A stretch of DNA of 64,000 bases from Anastatus disparis (taxonomy: Eukaryota > Arthropoda > Insecta > Hymenoptera > Eupelmidae). A program made the position numbers and the translations under genes. This document shows, piece by piece, positions 48,244 to 58,580 of the stretch. The stretch spans positions 922,001 through 986,000 of the forward strand of contig JAFFSR010000307.1 in NCBI GenBank assembly GCA_017163975.1. The letters are read 5' to 3'. Positions within the stretch are counted from its first letter, which is position 1. Every line of letters begins with the position of its first letter. The notes beneath the pieces were generated by a model, which had not been told where the DNA came from, searched no databases, and was given only the letters and a program-made list of their open reading frames with translations.

Positions 48244-48890
48244 TTAACAATTAAAAATTTCTTTCCAAACAATATTTAATATTTCATATTTATTTTCAGA
48301 TTCATTTTGTATGTATATTTTGTTAGGATTTTTACATCTCGACAGTACAACGTAAAGCTGTCCATGCAAAAATAAAGGTCTTTTAATAAATAATCTAATC
48401 TCATCAAAACTTTGACCTTTTGTTAATAGTCATAGCAAAAGCTAATGTTACAGGAAATTGTTTACTATAAAGTATAAAGGGTAAAGACGATGATTCACCA
48501 GTATTTAATGTTATTCTTGGAATAAAAACTTTATTTCCAATTTTTTCTCCAGTAATGATTTCAGCTTCAAGATTATATTTATATAATTTTATAATTTTTA
48601 ATCTTGTTCCATTACATAAACCTTCGGTAATACTTAAATTTCTTATTAATATAACTATAGCATTAACTTTTAATTCCAATATGTGTGGTGGTAAACCTTC
48701 TTTTATTTTATTAAGAGTTTCTATTGGATAATTCAATTCGATATTATCATCACTTTGATCGACTCCTTTATGTGTAGCATAATCTATGCTATAATAAGTT
48801 GTCGATCCGCCGCTAAGTAATTTTAATATTCTTTCATTTAAATTATTTATGTCGTAAACCTTATATGTAATGTTTCAAAAAACATTATTT
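48244..48890 (-). pseudogene. Helitron/PIF1-type helicase C-terminus, frameshifted
   Basis: Minus-strand reading begins near 48885 with VYDINNLNERILKLLSG. It passes through YPIETLNKIKEGLPPHILEL, VILIRNLSITEGLCNGTRL and IPRITLNTGES, and reaches FPVTLAFAMTINK near 48415. There a short deletion removes the expected SQGQ and shifts the frame. The next frame gives SFDEIRLFIKRPLF and HGQLYVVLSRC, helicase motif VI, and ends at TAA 48244. This is the C-terminal RecA-like part of Pif1-family helicases as fused in Helitron Rep-helicases. Upstream domains are absent: homology stops near 48890 at a 28 bp direct repeat that recurs at 49329. Confidence 0.85.
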
Positions 48891-50540
48891 ATCATTTATC
48901 ATTCTTTTGAAATATATATTTTCTTTGATCTCATCTAACAATATCAATATTTTGTACTTGATTTTTAATTATATGCTTTATTACATTAAAAACTACATCA
49001 CATCTTATATATTTTCATTTTTTTTAAATATAAGCAGTTAATTAATTTACATTGTTTAATATTTTAATTAATTTTATTTTTTTTATTGTGATTTAAATAT
49101 AACTATTCTTACCCAATATATAAAGAAAAAACGTTTATAAAAAAGTATTTTTAACTTTGATGAATGTTTATAACATTTTATGTTTATCTATATATTTATA
49201 TAAAAATATTGATAAACGTAAATATAGAAATACATAGCATATTAGTAATGATACTATATAGTAAAAAAATATGCATTAAATTTTTTTCCTTGCTTTTTTG
49301 TCTATTTGACATAAATTATAACAAATGAAAACCTTATATGTAATGTTTCAAAAAACTTTTCATGTAAAGTTTTAAAATTATTTAATAGATTTTGCAATTA
49401 AATTTTACAAAATTCATAATTAAATTTCACGAAAACTTTCGAAAATATTTAATGAAATGTTTCTTGAAATATATTAGAAATATTGCAACAAAACATTTCA
49501 TAATATATTTAAAAAAGAACATATATATGAGTAAATCCTCCATAGTGTTAAAATTTCACCTACAATAAATTAGAAAAAAAATTACAGACACACGTATAAA
49601 ATAAATTTTTTCTGAAATTCAACATATTATAATAAAAGAAAAAAACCGTGTTACTCACTTTAGAGGATAGTCTTTTTGAGGTATATCTATGAAACTAGGT
49701 AATTAATGTTAATCCAAAAAATTTAATAATTAGAAAAAATTAAATGATTTCAGAATACTTGAAATTATACTTCAAAACCAACTTAAAAATTCCATTGAAT
49801 ACTATGAAATAGTAAATTACAAAATTCACAACAGAGAAAAGATGCGTAGAGAAAAAGCTCAGTGTTTCATATTAGAAGATAAAAACATATTTTCAAAGAT
49901 AAATTACGTTTTTTAATTATAATTTGAAAGTAACACAGAACTTTATCTACACTAAACACGCGTTCTTAATAATTAAATTTCTGTTTGTGTTTCTTAATAT
50001 TACCTTTTGATATAGTTTAAAACGTCATCGCTGAATAGTCTTTTTTACAACATCATATGTTCAACAAAAAATTTAATTATATAAATTTTTGGTAACATTT
50101 TAATAATTATTCAAAAAATACTTTTGTTAACAGGCATACGTCCAAGATCTTGTTTTCCCAAAAGTATGTACATAGATATAGCATTGGTGTGAATTTTAGA
50201 TCAAAAGAACAATAGTCATTTTTTTTAATAGCGATAACTTATCATTTTACATGACCTGGTAACATTTAAAATTGAAGTAAAAAACCTTTTTTCTCCATTT
50301 GCCATAAAATGATATGTGTACTAATAATCCAAACTAAATCAGAATTATTTTCTGATATCTCAATAAATCAGAATACATTTGCTGAAAAGATATGCTAACT
50401 CATATTTACGAGTAATGACGAAGTAACATGAATTTTTAAAGTATGGAAGATTTACTCGTATGTACATAAGTTATAAATAATGAAACTTAATAATATTGAA
50501 AAATATTAAATTACACTATATATAATATAATAAGTATTAT
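48891..50540. other. AT-rich core without a gene I can name
   Basis: No open frame of note. A 28 bp direct repeat containing CCTTATATGTAATGTTTC at 48856-48883 and 49329-49356 (offset 473) may mark an insertion that truncated the helicase. Confidence 0.5.
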
Positions 50541-50561
50541 TATATTAATTTAGCAATAAAT

Positions 50562-50930
50562 ATGTTTACTTGCACTAAATGCAATCGATCATTTGAGAGA
50601 CATAACCATTTATTGAAACATAATAAGAAATTTCATTCATCAAAAATATATATTTGTCATATATGTGGAACAATATTAAAATATAAAAGAGGTTATATAA
50701 GACATTTAAAAAAACATAACAAACCTGAAAAATTAGAATGTTCTATTTGCAAAAATAAATATATAAGAAATGAACATTTAATAAGACACTTACAAAGTCA
50801 TGCATATAATTGTAATATTTGCGATATTTGTGGAAAAGGATTTCATCGAAAAGATAATTTATTACGTCACATAAAAATTCATAAAAATGTAAAGTATATA
50901 TTAATAACATTAAAAAAATTAATACAATAA
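50562..50930 (+). CDS. Four-finger C2H2 zinc-finger protein
   Basis: Intact single-exon ORF of 122 residues from ATG 50562 to TAA 50930. Four C2H2 fingers follow one another. Finger 1: C4, C7, H20, H25. Finger 2: C32, C35, H48, H52. Finger 3: C60, C63, H76, H80. Finger 4: C87, C90, H103, H107. Spacing is C-X2-C-X12-H-X3-4-H throughout, and every metal ligand is present. Linkers are short and not the TGEKP type. No other domain. Likely a nucleic-acid-binding protein. It lies in the core between the inverted satellite arrays, 150 bp upstream of the OB-fold-like gene on the same strand. Whether it is element-encoded or captured from the host is open. Confidence 0.85.
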   Translation: MFTCTKCNRSFERHNHLLKHNKKFHSSKIYICHICGTILKYKRGYIRHLKKHNKPEKLECSICKNKYIRNEHLIRHLQSHAYNCNICDICGKGFHRKDNLLRHIKIHKNVKYILITLKKLIQ

Positions 50931-51110
50931 ATATATAAAAATAATATCTTATTTATAATATTTAATTACTTTTATATTTATATAATACTTTAAAAAAAAT
51001 ACATTATAAGAAATGTATAATCAACTTATTTATCATTAACATTTATTAAATTATTAAATAATTTATTTATAGAATTAACATGAGTGAAAAAAATTTAAAA
51101 AGAAAAAGCG

Positions 51111-52276
51111 ATGATAAATACCAAGATCATATTTCCAAAAAAGAAAAAAAAAATACCGTTTTCGTCAACGGAATTTTTAAAATCTAAAATTGTAATAGGC
51201 GATCAATTAGCGTATGTATTAAAAACTTTATTAAAAAAATCAAAAATATAATATATGATATAAATATTTTTGATTATATATAATAGATCTCTGGTTGCAT
51301 ACATTGAAGAAATTTCAGAAGAACAAGTTTTTGTTTACAAACAAAAACAGACTGATTTCAGGATTTTAAAATTTATATTAAATAATTCTGAAGGATTCAG
51401 AATTCAATGCAATATTTACGATGAAAATATTGCAAAATTTAAAAAAAATCTAAAATTAAACGAAGTAAATTTTTATAATATACAATATTATTAATTGCAA
51501 CTTAATATTAAACATTCTTTAATGTTTCAGAAAATATTATTAGAGAATGTTAATGTATCAAAAGCAAGAGGATACAATAAAGGAAATCAAATATATGACT
51601 TAACATTAAAATATTATTCGAATATTACTCATTTAGGGTAATGCAACATATTGAAAAATAAACCAATTAAAATAAATTTCGAAGAAATAAAATTAAGACC
51701 TGGATTAATAAGTAATTAAATATTATTGAAAAAAAATATAATAATTTGAATAAATAATTTTTTATTTTTTAGAAATACAAGGATACTTAAAAAGTTCTTT
51801 TGTACAAAAAAATAAAAAAAATGAATCGGAATACATCGGAATATTAACGGATGGACAATATAAATTGGATGTATTATTAAATAAATTAGAAAATGAATAT
51901 ATGAATTGGGAAAGAGGGACAAAATTAGAAATTATCGGAGAAATAGAAGAAAATAGTAAAAACAATTATAATAATATATTATATGCATATACACTCATGT
52001 ATATTTATATATAGATGTATATTTATATATAGATGTATATTTATATATTTAAAAAATTTTACAGATATTTCATACATACTAAAAGTAAAAATATTGGAAT
52101 TCATTAAAGTATTAAATGATGAAAACATGGAGTTAGAGGACCTTATCTTAGCAAATGAAATAATTTTAAATAAGGTAAATTAAATATTTTTATTTCCTTA
52201 CATTAATTAATACAATATTCATATTATAAAATGATTATTTTTCAAGATTACAGAAAAACAAATTGATGATAATTAA
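51111..52276 (+). CDS. Candidate multi-exon OB-fold/RPA-like gene
   Basis: Likely exons: 51111-51211, 51287-51464, 51531-51637, a short one ending at 51711, one from 51773 to about 51988, 52065-52174, and 52247-52276 (stop TAA). Introns are 50-80 bp with GT...AG ends, for example GTATGT...ATAG, TTTCAG and TTTTTAG. The frame joins cleanly across the first two junctions and across 51711/51773; the junctions near 51638 and 51988 I could not phase. The ATG at 51111 keeps exon 1 open, while the ATG at 51080 leads to a stop. Segments such as RILKFILNN, FRIQCNIYDENIAKFKKNL, KGNQIYDLTLKYY and ILTDGQYKLDVLLNKLE resemble OB-fold strands of RPA-type single-strand DNA-binding proteins, which some Helitron relatives carry. 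Function is inferred from resemblance only. Confidence 0.55.
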
Positions 52277-52379
52277 AATAATATTGATTATAAAATAATC
52301 TTAATCATAAAATAATATTAATTTACTATAAAAAAATTAAATTTATAATTTTTTTTAAACAACAATAAAAAATATATAT

Positions 52380-53110
52380 GTAAGCTTGTAATAAAATATA
52401 AATTTGTAAGCTTCTTTTAGCGACAATAAAATTTAACGACATATTGAATAAATATTTGAAATTATTTAAAAAACTGTACAAGCTTTTTAGCGACAATGAA
52501 AAATAAATATGTAAGCTTTTTATAACTACAATATAATTTAAATTTGTAAGCTTCTATTAGCGACAACAAACAATAAATTTGTATGCTTATATGAAATTTT
52601 TTTAACGACAATAAACAATAGATCTGTATGCTTCAGCGACAATAATAAATAAATTTGTAAGCTTTTTTAGCGACAATGAAAAAAAAGTGTACGCTTCTTT
52701 AGCATAAAATTTAACGACATATTAAATAAATATTTGAAATAATTTAAACTTTTTTTTAGTAAAAGTACAAAACAACTGTACAAGCTTCTTTAACGACAAT
52801 AAAAAATAAATATATAAGCTTTTTATAACTACAATGAAATTTAAATTTGTAAACTTCTATTAGCAACAATAAAAAATAAGTATATAAAATTATTTCAGTA
52901 ATAATAACAAATTAATTTGTAAGCTCCTTTTAGCGACAACAAACAATAAATTTGTATGCTTATATGAGATTTTTTTAGCGACAACAAACAATAGATCTAT
53001 ATGTTTCAGCGACAATAATAAATTAAGTTAAAGCTTTTTAGCGACAATGAAGAAAAAGTGTACGCTTCTTTAGCGATAGTAAAAAATAAAAATGTAAGCT
53101 TCTTTTAGCT
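52380..53110 (-). repeat. TTGTCGCTAAAA satellite, right array, inverted
   Basis: Same satellite as the left array but reverse-complemented: GTAAGCTTCTTTTAGCGACA, TTAGCGACAATGAAAAA and GTATGCTTATATGAAATTTT recur. A last piece lies at 53580-53660. The two arrays thus face each other across the 47515-52380 core. Confidence 0.88.
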
Positions 53111-54115
53111 ACAAAAAAAAAACACTCTTAATGCAGCCATATATTTATATATGTTGGTCTCAAGCCTAAAAATAAAAAATGCAGAGAGGGAGCGTTTTTT
53201 TTTTGCATCTTATGTATAAAATTTATAACATAAAAAGATAAAAATATTTATTTATAATCATAATTTTCAATTCTTCTATTATTCTATATTTTATTATTAG
53301 CTTATAATTGTTATTAAATATTATTATATACAATCATAACTTGAAATTTTATTATTATTTTTTATTTTATTTTTAATTTATTTCAAAAATATATAAGTTT
53401 GGTTCATTGTGAACTTTTGAATATTGCGTTAAACCATCTTTTTTAATTAATTCTAATTCGATAACTTCATATCTTATATTTTTATATATCGATGTTTTCT
53501 GTTGAATTTTTTTCACATTCGCAAATATGAAATTTAGATTCATTATGTCCTACTCTTCTATTTACTTTGAATTAATATAAATTTGATTTAGCGATAATGA
53601 AAAAAAGTGTACGCTTTTTTAGCAACAATAAAAAATAAAAATGTTAGCTTCTTTTAGCTACAAAAAAAACACTCCTAATGCAGCCATATATTTATATATG
53701 TTGGTCTCAAGCCCAAAAATAAAAAATGCAGAGAGGGAGCGTTTTCTTTGCATTTTATATATAAAATTTATGACATAAGAAGATAAAAATATTTATTTAT
53801 AATTATAATTTCCAATTATTCTATTACTCTACTTTTTATTATTCGCTAATAATTATTATTAAATATTACTATATACAATCATAACTTGAAATTTTAATGT
53901 TATTTACTATTATATTTCTAATTTATTTCAAAAATATATAAGTTTGATTCATTGTTAACTTTTGAATATAGCGTTAAACCATCTTTTTTTTATTAATTCT
54001 AATTCTATAACTTCATATCTTATATTTTTATGTATCGATGTTTTCTATTGAATTTTTTTCACATTCACAAATATGAAATTTCAACTCATTATGTCCTAGT
54101 CTTCTATTTACTTTG
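53104..54115. repeat. Two tandem copies of a 547 bp unit
   Basis: The segment with AATGCAGCCATATATTTATA, TTGGTCTCAAGCC and ATGCAGAGAGGGAGCG occurs from 53104 and again from 53651, offset 547 bp, with scattered changes. The word CTCTCTGCATTTTTTTA, its reverse complement, occurs near 44855, left of the left satellite array. This supports an inverted-repeat outline of the whole region. Confidence 0.85.
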
Positions 54116-54124
54116 AAATGTGTG

Positions 54125-54171
54125 CATTCGGGGGGTTGGCGAGCGGAGCGAGCAGGGGAGAACCCCCCCTA

Positions 54172-54173
<2 letters not shown>
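54125..54173 (+). mobile_element. Helitron-like 3' terminus
   Basis: GGGGGGTT and AACCCCCC pair as a stem around the loop GGCGAGCGGAGCGAGCAGG and are followed at once by CTAG (54169-54172), then T and a TA repeat. This matches closely the terminus at 6317-6355 read on the minus strand (GGGGGTTGGCG, a GC loop, CAGGGG, CCCCCTAGT, TA-rich flank). It marks the right end of the element that holds the satellite-flanked core. The 5' end is not located. Confidence 0.65.

Positions 54174-54174
<1 letters not shown>

Positions 54175-54219
<45 letters not shown>
54175..54219. repeat. (TA)n microsatellite
   Basis: TA dinucleotides immediately after the Helitron-like CTAG end. Confidence 0.95.
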
Positions 54220-54223
<4 letters not shown>

Positions 54224-55340
54224 AATGAGTAGAGATCGCTAATGAGCCAGAGGCAAGAGCTTGCCCGTTAAAATACAATGTAAACTACTGCCGCCACATG
54301 GACAAATGCTCGAATTATACGCGCAAAGCCCCTCCACGTCTACACGCACGTAGAGGAGCAAGCGAGAGGGGAGGAGACAAACACACGAAACACGCGGCTT
54401 CCAGTGGCGTAGGTAAACTCACGGCAAACCTGCTTTAGCTTGTTTTTGCCCCGATACTTTATAGCTTTATTTGAATGCGAGTAACCCTTCCGAAAATTTG
54501 TTAATTAATTACATATTTTTATTTAAAACAGATACATATTTCAATAATATAAATCATCAAAGTAATCAAACAAATAAACAATAATAAATAAAATCTTTTG
54601 AGAGGAGATGAACATATGTAACTTTTTACCCTCTTCAACAAACGAATGCGGTGGCTGTGGTCACTAAGTTTTTACGCACCTTGCCCTCTACTTTTGCCAA
54701 GTTCAAACCCGATAATCCATCTATTTTTTTTTTTTTTTGTTTTATTTTTAAATGTTATATATTTTTGTAATCAATTTTTATAGCGGAAAAAATAAAATTA
54801 AAAATTCATTTAACACCTTAAATTCTATTTTATTTCAGAAATATAAAAAAATATATTCACACATATGGATAGAAAAAAGTTTTAATGTCAATATTACATG
54901 GCTATATAACTTATATTAATATGAAATAAAAACTAGGCTAGTTCTGTAATCTTTTCCTACTAAATATTAAAGATATTAAAGTTTGAAAAAAAAAATTATT
55001 TTAAATTATAGTTGTTTTTTCATTCTCACTCAATTGCAAATAATAAAACCTTTTTTGTTTCTCAAAAAAAGGACCTTATTTAAATTTATATAAATTTATG
55101 ACATTTTTAACTAATTTAATAAAAATAGAAAATAAATATAAATAATTCTAATTTAATTTTAGATAAGTATAATAATAAATTTACCTGAAAAAATAAATAA
55201 TTTTACAAATTTAACTTCATTAAAGCGCATTTTAAATAAAAATTACATTGAATATCATTAATATTTTTAGAAATTGGACTTTTTCTTCTTTCTTTTATTA
55301 TTTGACTCTCCTATTTGACTCTCTGAAGTGGACCAGTGCA
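54220..55340. other. No gene seen
   Basis: The first 250 bases are GC-balanced (CCCCTCCACGTCTACACGCACG and AGGGGAGGAGACAAACACACG), then the sequence becomes AT-rich. I recognise nothing in it. Confidence 0.5.
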
Positions 55341-55341
55341 G

Positions 55342-55690
55342 TCATTGGGGAGAGGCTCTATCTAAGGATATTGCATGATTTTTAATTAATTCCTGATTCG
55401 AGCTCATCTCATTATTATGAGGTTTAAATTTATCATTATCAGTAGATCCATTATTTGTTAGAACTTCATCGTGTTTTCCAATATCAGTTACGTTAACATT
55501 TTTCTGTACAATACATTTAAATTTATCTAATATTTTATACAAATCATGTTCACTTTCAAATCTGTGTGTTCTCTCCCCTCTCTCCTTCCTCACCACCAAT
55601 ATACCACCTCTATGCCAAACAAACTTGCAACCTTTTCCTTTAGCATACTTTTTAAGATTTTTGAATTTAAATTTAAAGTTAACTGAAAAA
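55342..55690 (-). pseudogene. FP25-like C-terminal domain remnant, possibly retrotransposon ORF1
   Basis: Minus-strand frame from about 55690 reads LKKYAKGKGCKFVWHRGGIL, then VVRKERGERTHRFESEHDLY, then an acidic and Asn-rich tail to a stop at 55342. The Lys/Phe/Trp-rich start followed by an (I/V)RK segment and a final DLYKIL is the pattern of the FP25-like domain at the end of many insect retroelement ORF1 and zinc-finger DNA-binding proteins. No upstream coiled coil is visible. Tentative. Confidence 0.35.
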
Positions 55691-55699
55691 TAAAATGTA

Positions 55700-56390
55700 T
55701 TTATTTAAATTTTAAAAAATGTATTTGTTCAGTTACTTTTCAAGTATGATTCAATAAAATTTGAAAAGTAATATATTTGATAGTATTGCACTGTTTTGTG
55801 TAATTTGTGAAAATTATTTTCATAGGAAATCGTATCAAAATTTTACACATAAGTACGGAAAATTAACGTAAAATTTTTGTATGCTTTAGAACCAAAAAAA
55901 TTTTTGTCAAATTTATATTAAATATAGGTACTTCATTATTCAAATTGTCTCATTACATATAATTATAAATTTCATTATTAAAAAAATTAGTATTCTTTAT
56001 AAATTTTTTTATTGAAATTTTCATTTTAAAATTTACACAAAAACTTTTTTGAAGTAGCCGAATTTTAATCCAAGCCAACGATGTGTAAGAAAAATAATTT
56101 ATTGATAATTTTATTATTAAAACAGTTTTACATGTATGTGGTAAAGGTTATTTTGTAGTATTTTTTAAAGTAAAATGTTAATTATATTGATTTTGCACCT
56201 AAACATTTACTAAATTTGAATTTTTTACAATACTACAAATTTCTGCTAACAAATATAATACCGAAAAAAAAAATTTTGAAATTTTAAACTCAAAGTTCAT
56301 TTAAAGTACTTGTAATAATTAATTAGGCAATCATATCTTGAGTATAATATTTTTTTTATATATAACTAATGATCAAAGCCTACTTATAAG
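55700..56390. other. AT-rich, no gene seen
   Basis: Low-complexity AT-rich sequence without open frames or structured repeats. Confidence 0.5.
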
Positions 56391-56392
56391 GA

Positions 56393-56490
56393 CCCTGTCA
56401 AAAAAAACTACGTGGGATCCTACGTGGGAACCTACGTGGGGACCCACGTGGATACCCACGTGGGATCCCACGTAGTTTTTTTTGACAGGG
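56393..56490. mobile_element. 98 bp palindromic element built of ACGTGGG 12-mers
   Basis: Ends CCCTGTCAAAAAAAACTACG and its mirror CGTAGTTTTTTTTGACAGGG are perfect. The middle is six units of a 12-mer of the type CTACGTGGGATC or CCACGTGGGATC. The whole can fold into one long hairpin and contains two CCACGTGG (E-box-like) sites. No target duplication is evident. Probably a minimal MITE. Confidence 0.8.
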
Positions 56491-57043
56491 GAAAGATCAT
56501 CTCCACCTTTAAGAAACAAATTTGGTTAAAACTACAAGATATGATTTGGTGATGAAAAAAAATTAAGCCGTATTTTTTCTTTTGTTTAAATAGATTTTAG
56601 AGACAAAGTTATACATGTTTTTCAATAATATAATGAAAAGAAGTTGTAAGAACTTGAATGACCGGACAACTAAAAATCTTACAGAAAAATGTATTAAATA
56701 TTAAAAAAGTACAAGTTAAATACTTTAATTTAAGCCTTATTAACTTAAAAAAGCTCAATGCTGTTAAAAAGTTATGCTTAATTGAAAATTATTACATATT
56801 TTTTAATAGTTTTAGCATATAATATATATTAAATGTTTTACTCTATTTCTACTTGTATATTTAAACTTTATATAATGTTTATTCAAAACATATTATCCCT
56901 TTCGTTAAAAATTGCCAAATTTTGAACTTTATTCAAGAACATTTATTTATTTTATGACATTTTTTTTTTTTTTTTTCTTTTTTTAAAAAAAAAGATTAAT
57001 ATATAAAGGATATTGTTATCCTTTATATAATTAACCTTTTTCT

Positions 57044-57389
57044 ATGGAGATGTCGAGGGAGCCCAGCCCGGAACCGTTTAACACATTACATCAGGCTAGA
57101 CTGTCAGACACCGCCATACCGAAAACTTTGACTACCGATGGATGGTCAGCCACTTTTGTGACCAACAATCAACCGATACTCAATGAGGTCAGATTTCTTA
57201 AGAGTCGCGATATGGGTAGCACATACACTAATTTTCTTTCGAAAAAAAGTCAGAGGTGCCTGGCCAGGATTCGAACCCGTGCCCACCGCGTTGAAGGCAA
57301 GAGCTCTATCCGTTACGCCACCGCGCTCCTATTACGCCACCGCGCTCCTATTACGCCACCGCGCTCCTATTACGCCACCGCGCTCCTAT
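57044..57389 (-). mobile_element. tRNA-derived SINE with amplified head
   Basis: On the minus strand the promoter boxes of a tRNA-like gene are seen: an A box TGGCGTAACGG near 57320, and a B box GGTTCGAATCC at 57277-57267, spaced as in tRNA. An unrelated body follows down to about 57044, and an A/T-rich tail lies next to a T run at 56960-56980. The tRNA-like 5' segment ATAGGAGCGCGGTGGCGTA (19 bp) is present four times in perfect tandem (57314-57389). The acceptor ends do not pair, so it is not a functional tRNA. Confidence 0.75.
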
Positions 57390-57658
57390 ATTTTATGACA
57401 TTTTAGATTTATTATTAATGTCTTAAACATTTTAATTTCATTATTATATTTTAATACTTTCCATTTAACATTTTCTATTATCAAACATATTTCTCGTAAG
57501 GTTTTAAACAATTTTCAAAAAAATATACTCTTTTTGAGTACATTTTTAATTTATTTATGTTCAAAGTTTAATTAATATTTTATCAATTCTTTTTAAATGT
57601 TATGCATAAATTTATTTGATGTATTTATAAATTATATTTATAAACGTTTTATCTTTAA

Positions 57659-58576
57659 GGTAGCTCGTACCGAAACTGAAAAATTTATGAATGAAACAAA
57701 AATGTAGGAGGTCGTTCTTTAAGTCAAAATGAATCTCCTAGCAAAAAATCAGACCTGTTTTTCAGGGAAAATTTTAAGAAAAAGCCTTTCAAAAATGCTC
57801 TGTTCACTGACATTTTAACATTGTTCTTATGACAGATTTCCGATTTTTCTACAGTTATAATCGAATATTTATATCTAAAGATTTACTACCGCTGTGAAAA
57901 ACTAAATATAAATACTTCATTTAACAAGCTTTTTAATGATATGCTGAATGTTGTGTGTACCCAGGCATTTTTCAAAGATATTACGAAAAGAATCTGAAAA
58001 TTTATTGATTTTCGCATGAGAAATTTTTTTGAACAGGAAGTCTGTTTTTCAAGGTTAACTCGCGCGAAATTCAAAATATTCAAGTGAGGATTTCTTAACT
58101 AAAATTTTTAAAATATTTATATAATATAAATTTTTAAAATATTTATATAATATAAATTTTTAAAATATTTATATAATATAAATTTTTTGAATATTTATAT
58201 AAAAAAAATAAATAAAATAATAAAGATTATTTGTAATGCATGTTATTTATTAATTATAACGGTATCATAATTAATAAATAATATGCTCTTCAATATATTA
58301 ATTAAATATTCTTTTAGCCAGGTAGAGGATAGCAATATAATGTAATAGAAAAAATCGTTATTTTGCATTTTTTAACGACGAATCAATTTCTCATTGATTG
58401 GAGGCATGTTTGCTTTCAATAGGTTAGATTTATCTCCCAACCCGTCAAAATAAAAACACCGTCTGCTAACATGTTATATATATATATACACGCGACGTTT
58501 CCTGTAGTCACAACAACAAAAGTCAATAGAATTCTGCTTATACTCATTTGACTACAGTTGTGCGGCACGAGCTACC
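57659..58576. mobile_element. TTAA-flanked element (918 bp)
   Basis: GGTAGCTCGTACCG at the left and CGGCACGAGCTACC at the right, each bordered by TTAA (57655-57658 and 58577-58580). It encodes nothing recognisable. A 29 bp repeat (TTTTTAAAATATTTATATAA core) is present about four times at 58100-58195. TTAA duplication and GG ends suggest Kolobok-like mobilisation. Confidence 0.78.
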
Positions 58577-58580
58577 TTAA

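Noticed and set aside
51716..51965. Two minus-strand ORFs of 67-68 codons
   Set aside because: They are antisense to a likely exon of the OB-fold-like gene and consist mostly of Phe/Ile/Ser from AT-rich sequence.
57254..57332. Functional tRNA gene on the minus strand
   Set aside because: A and B boxes are present, but the acceptor ends GGAGCGC and CAGGCACC do not pair, the anticodon stem is poor, and the sequence runs into a SINE body.
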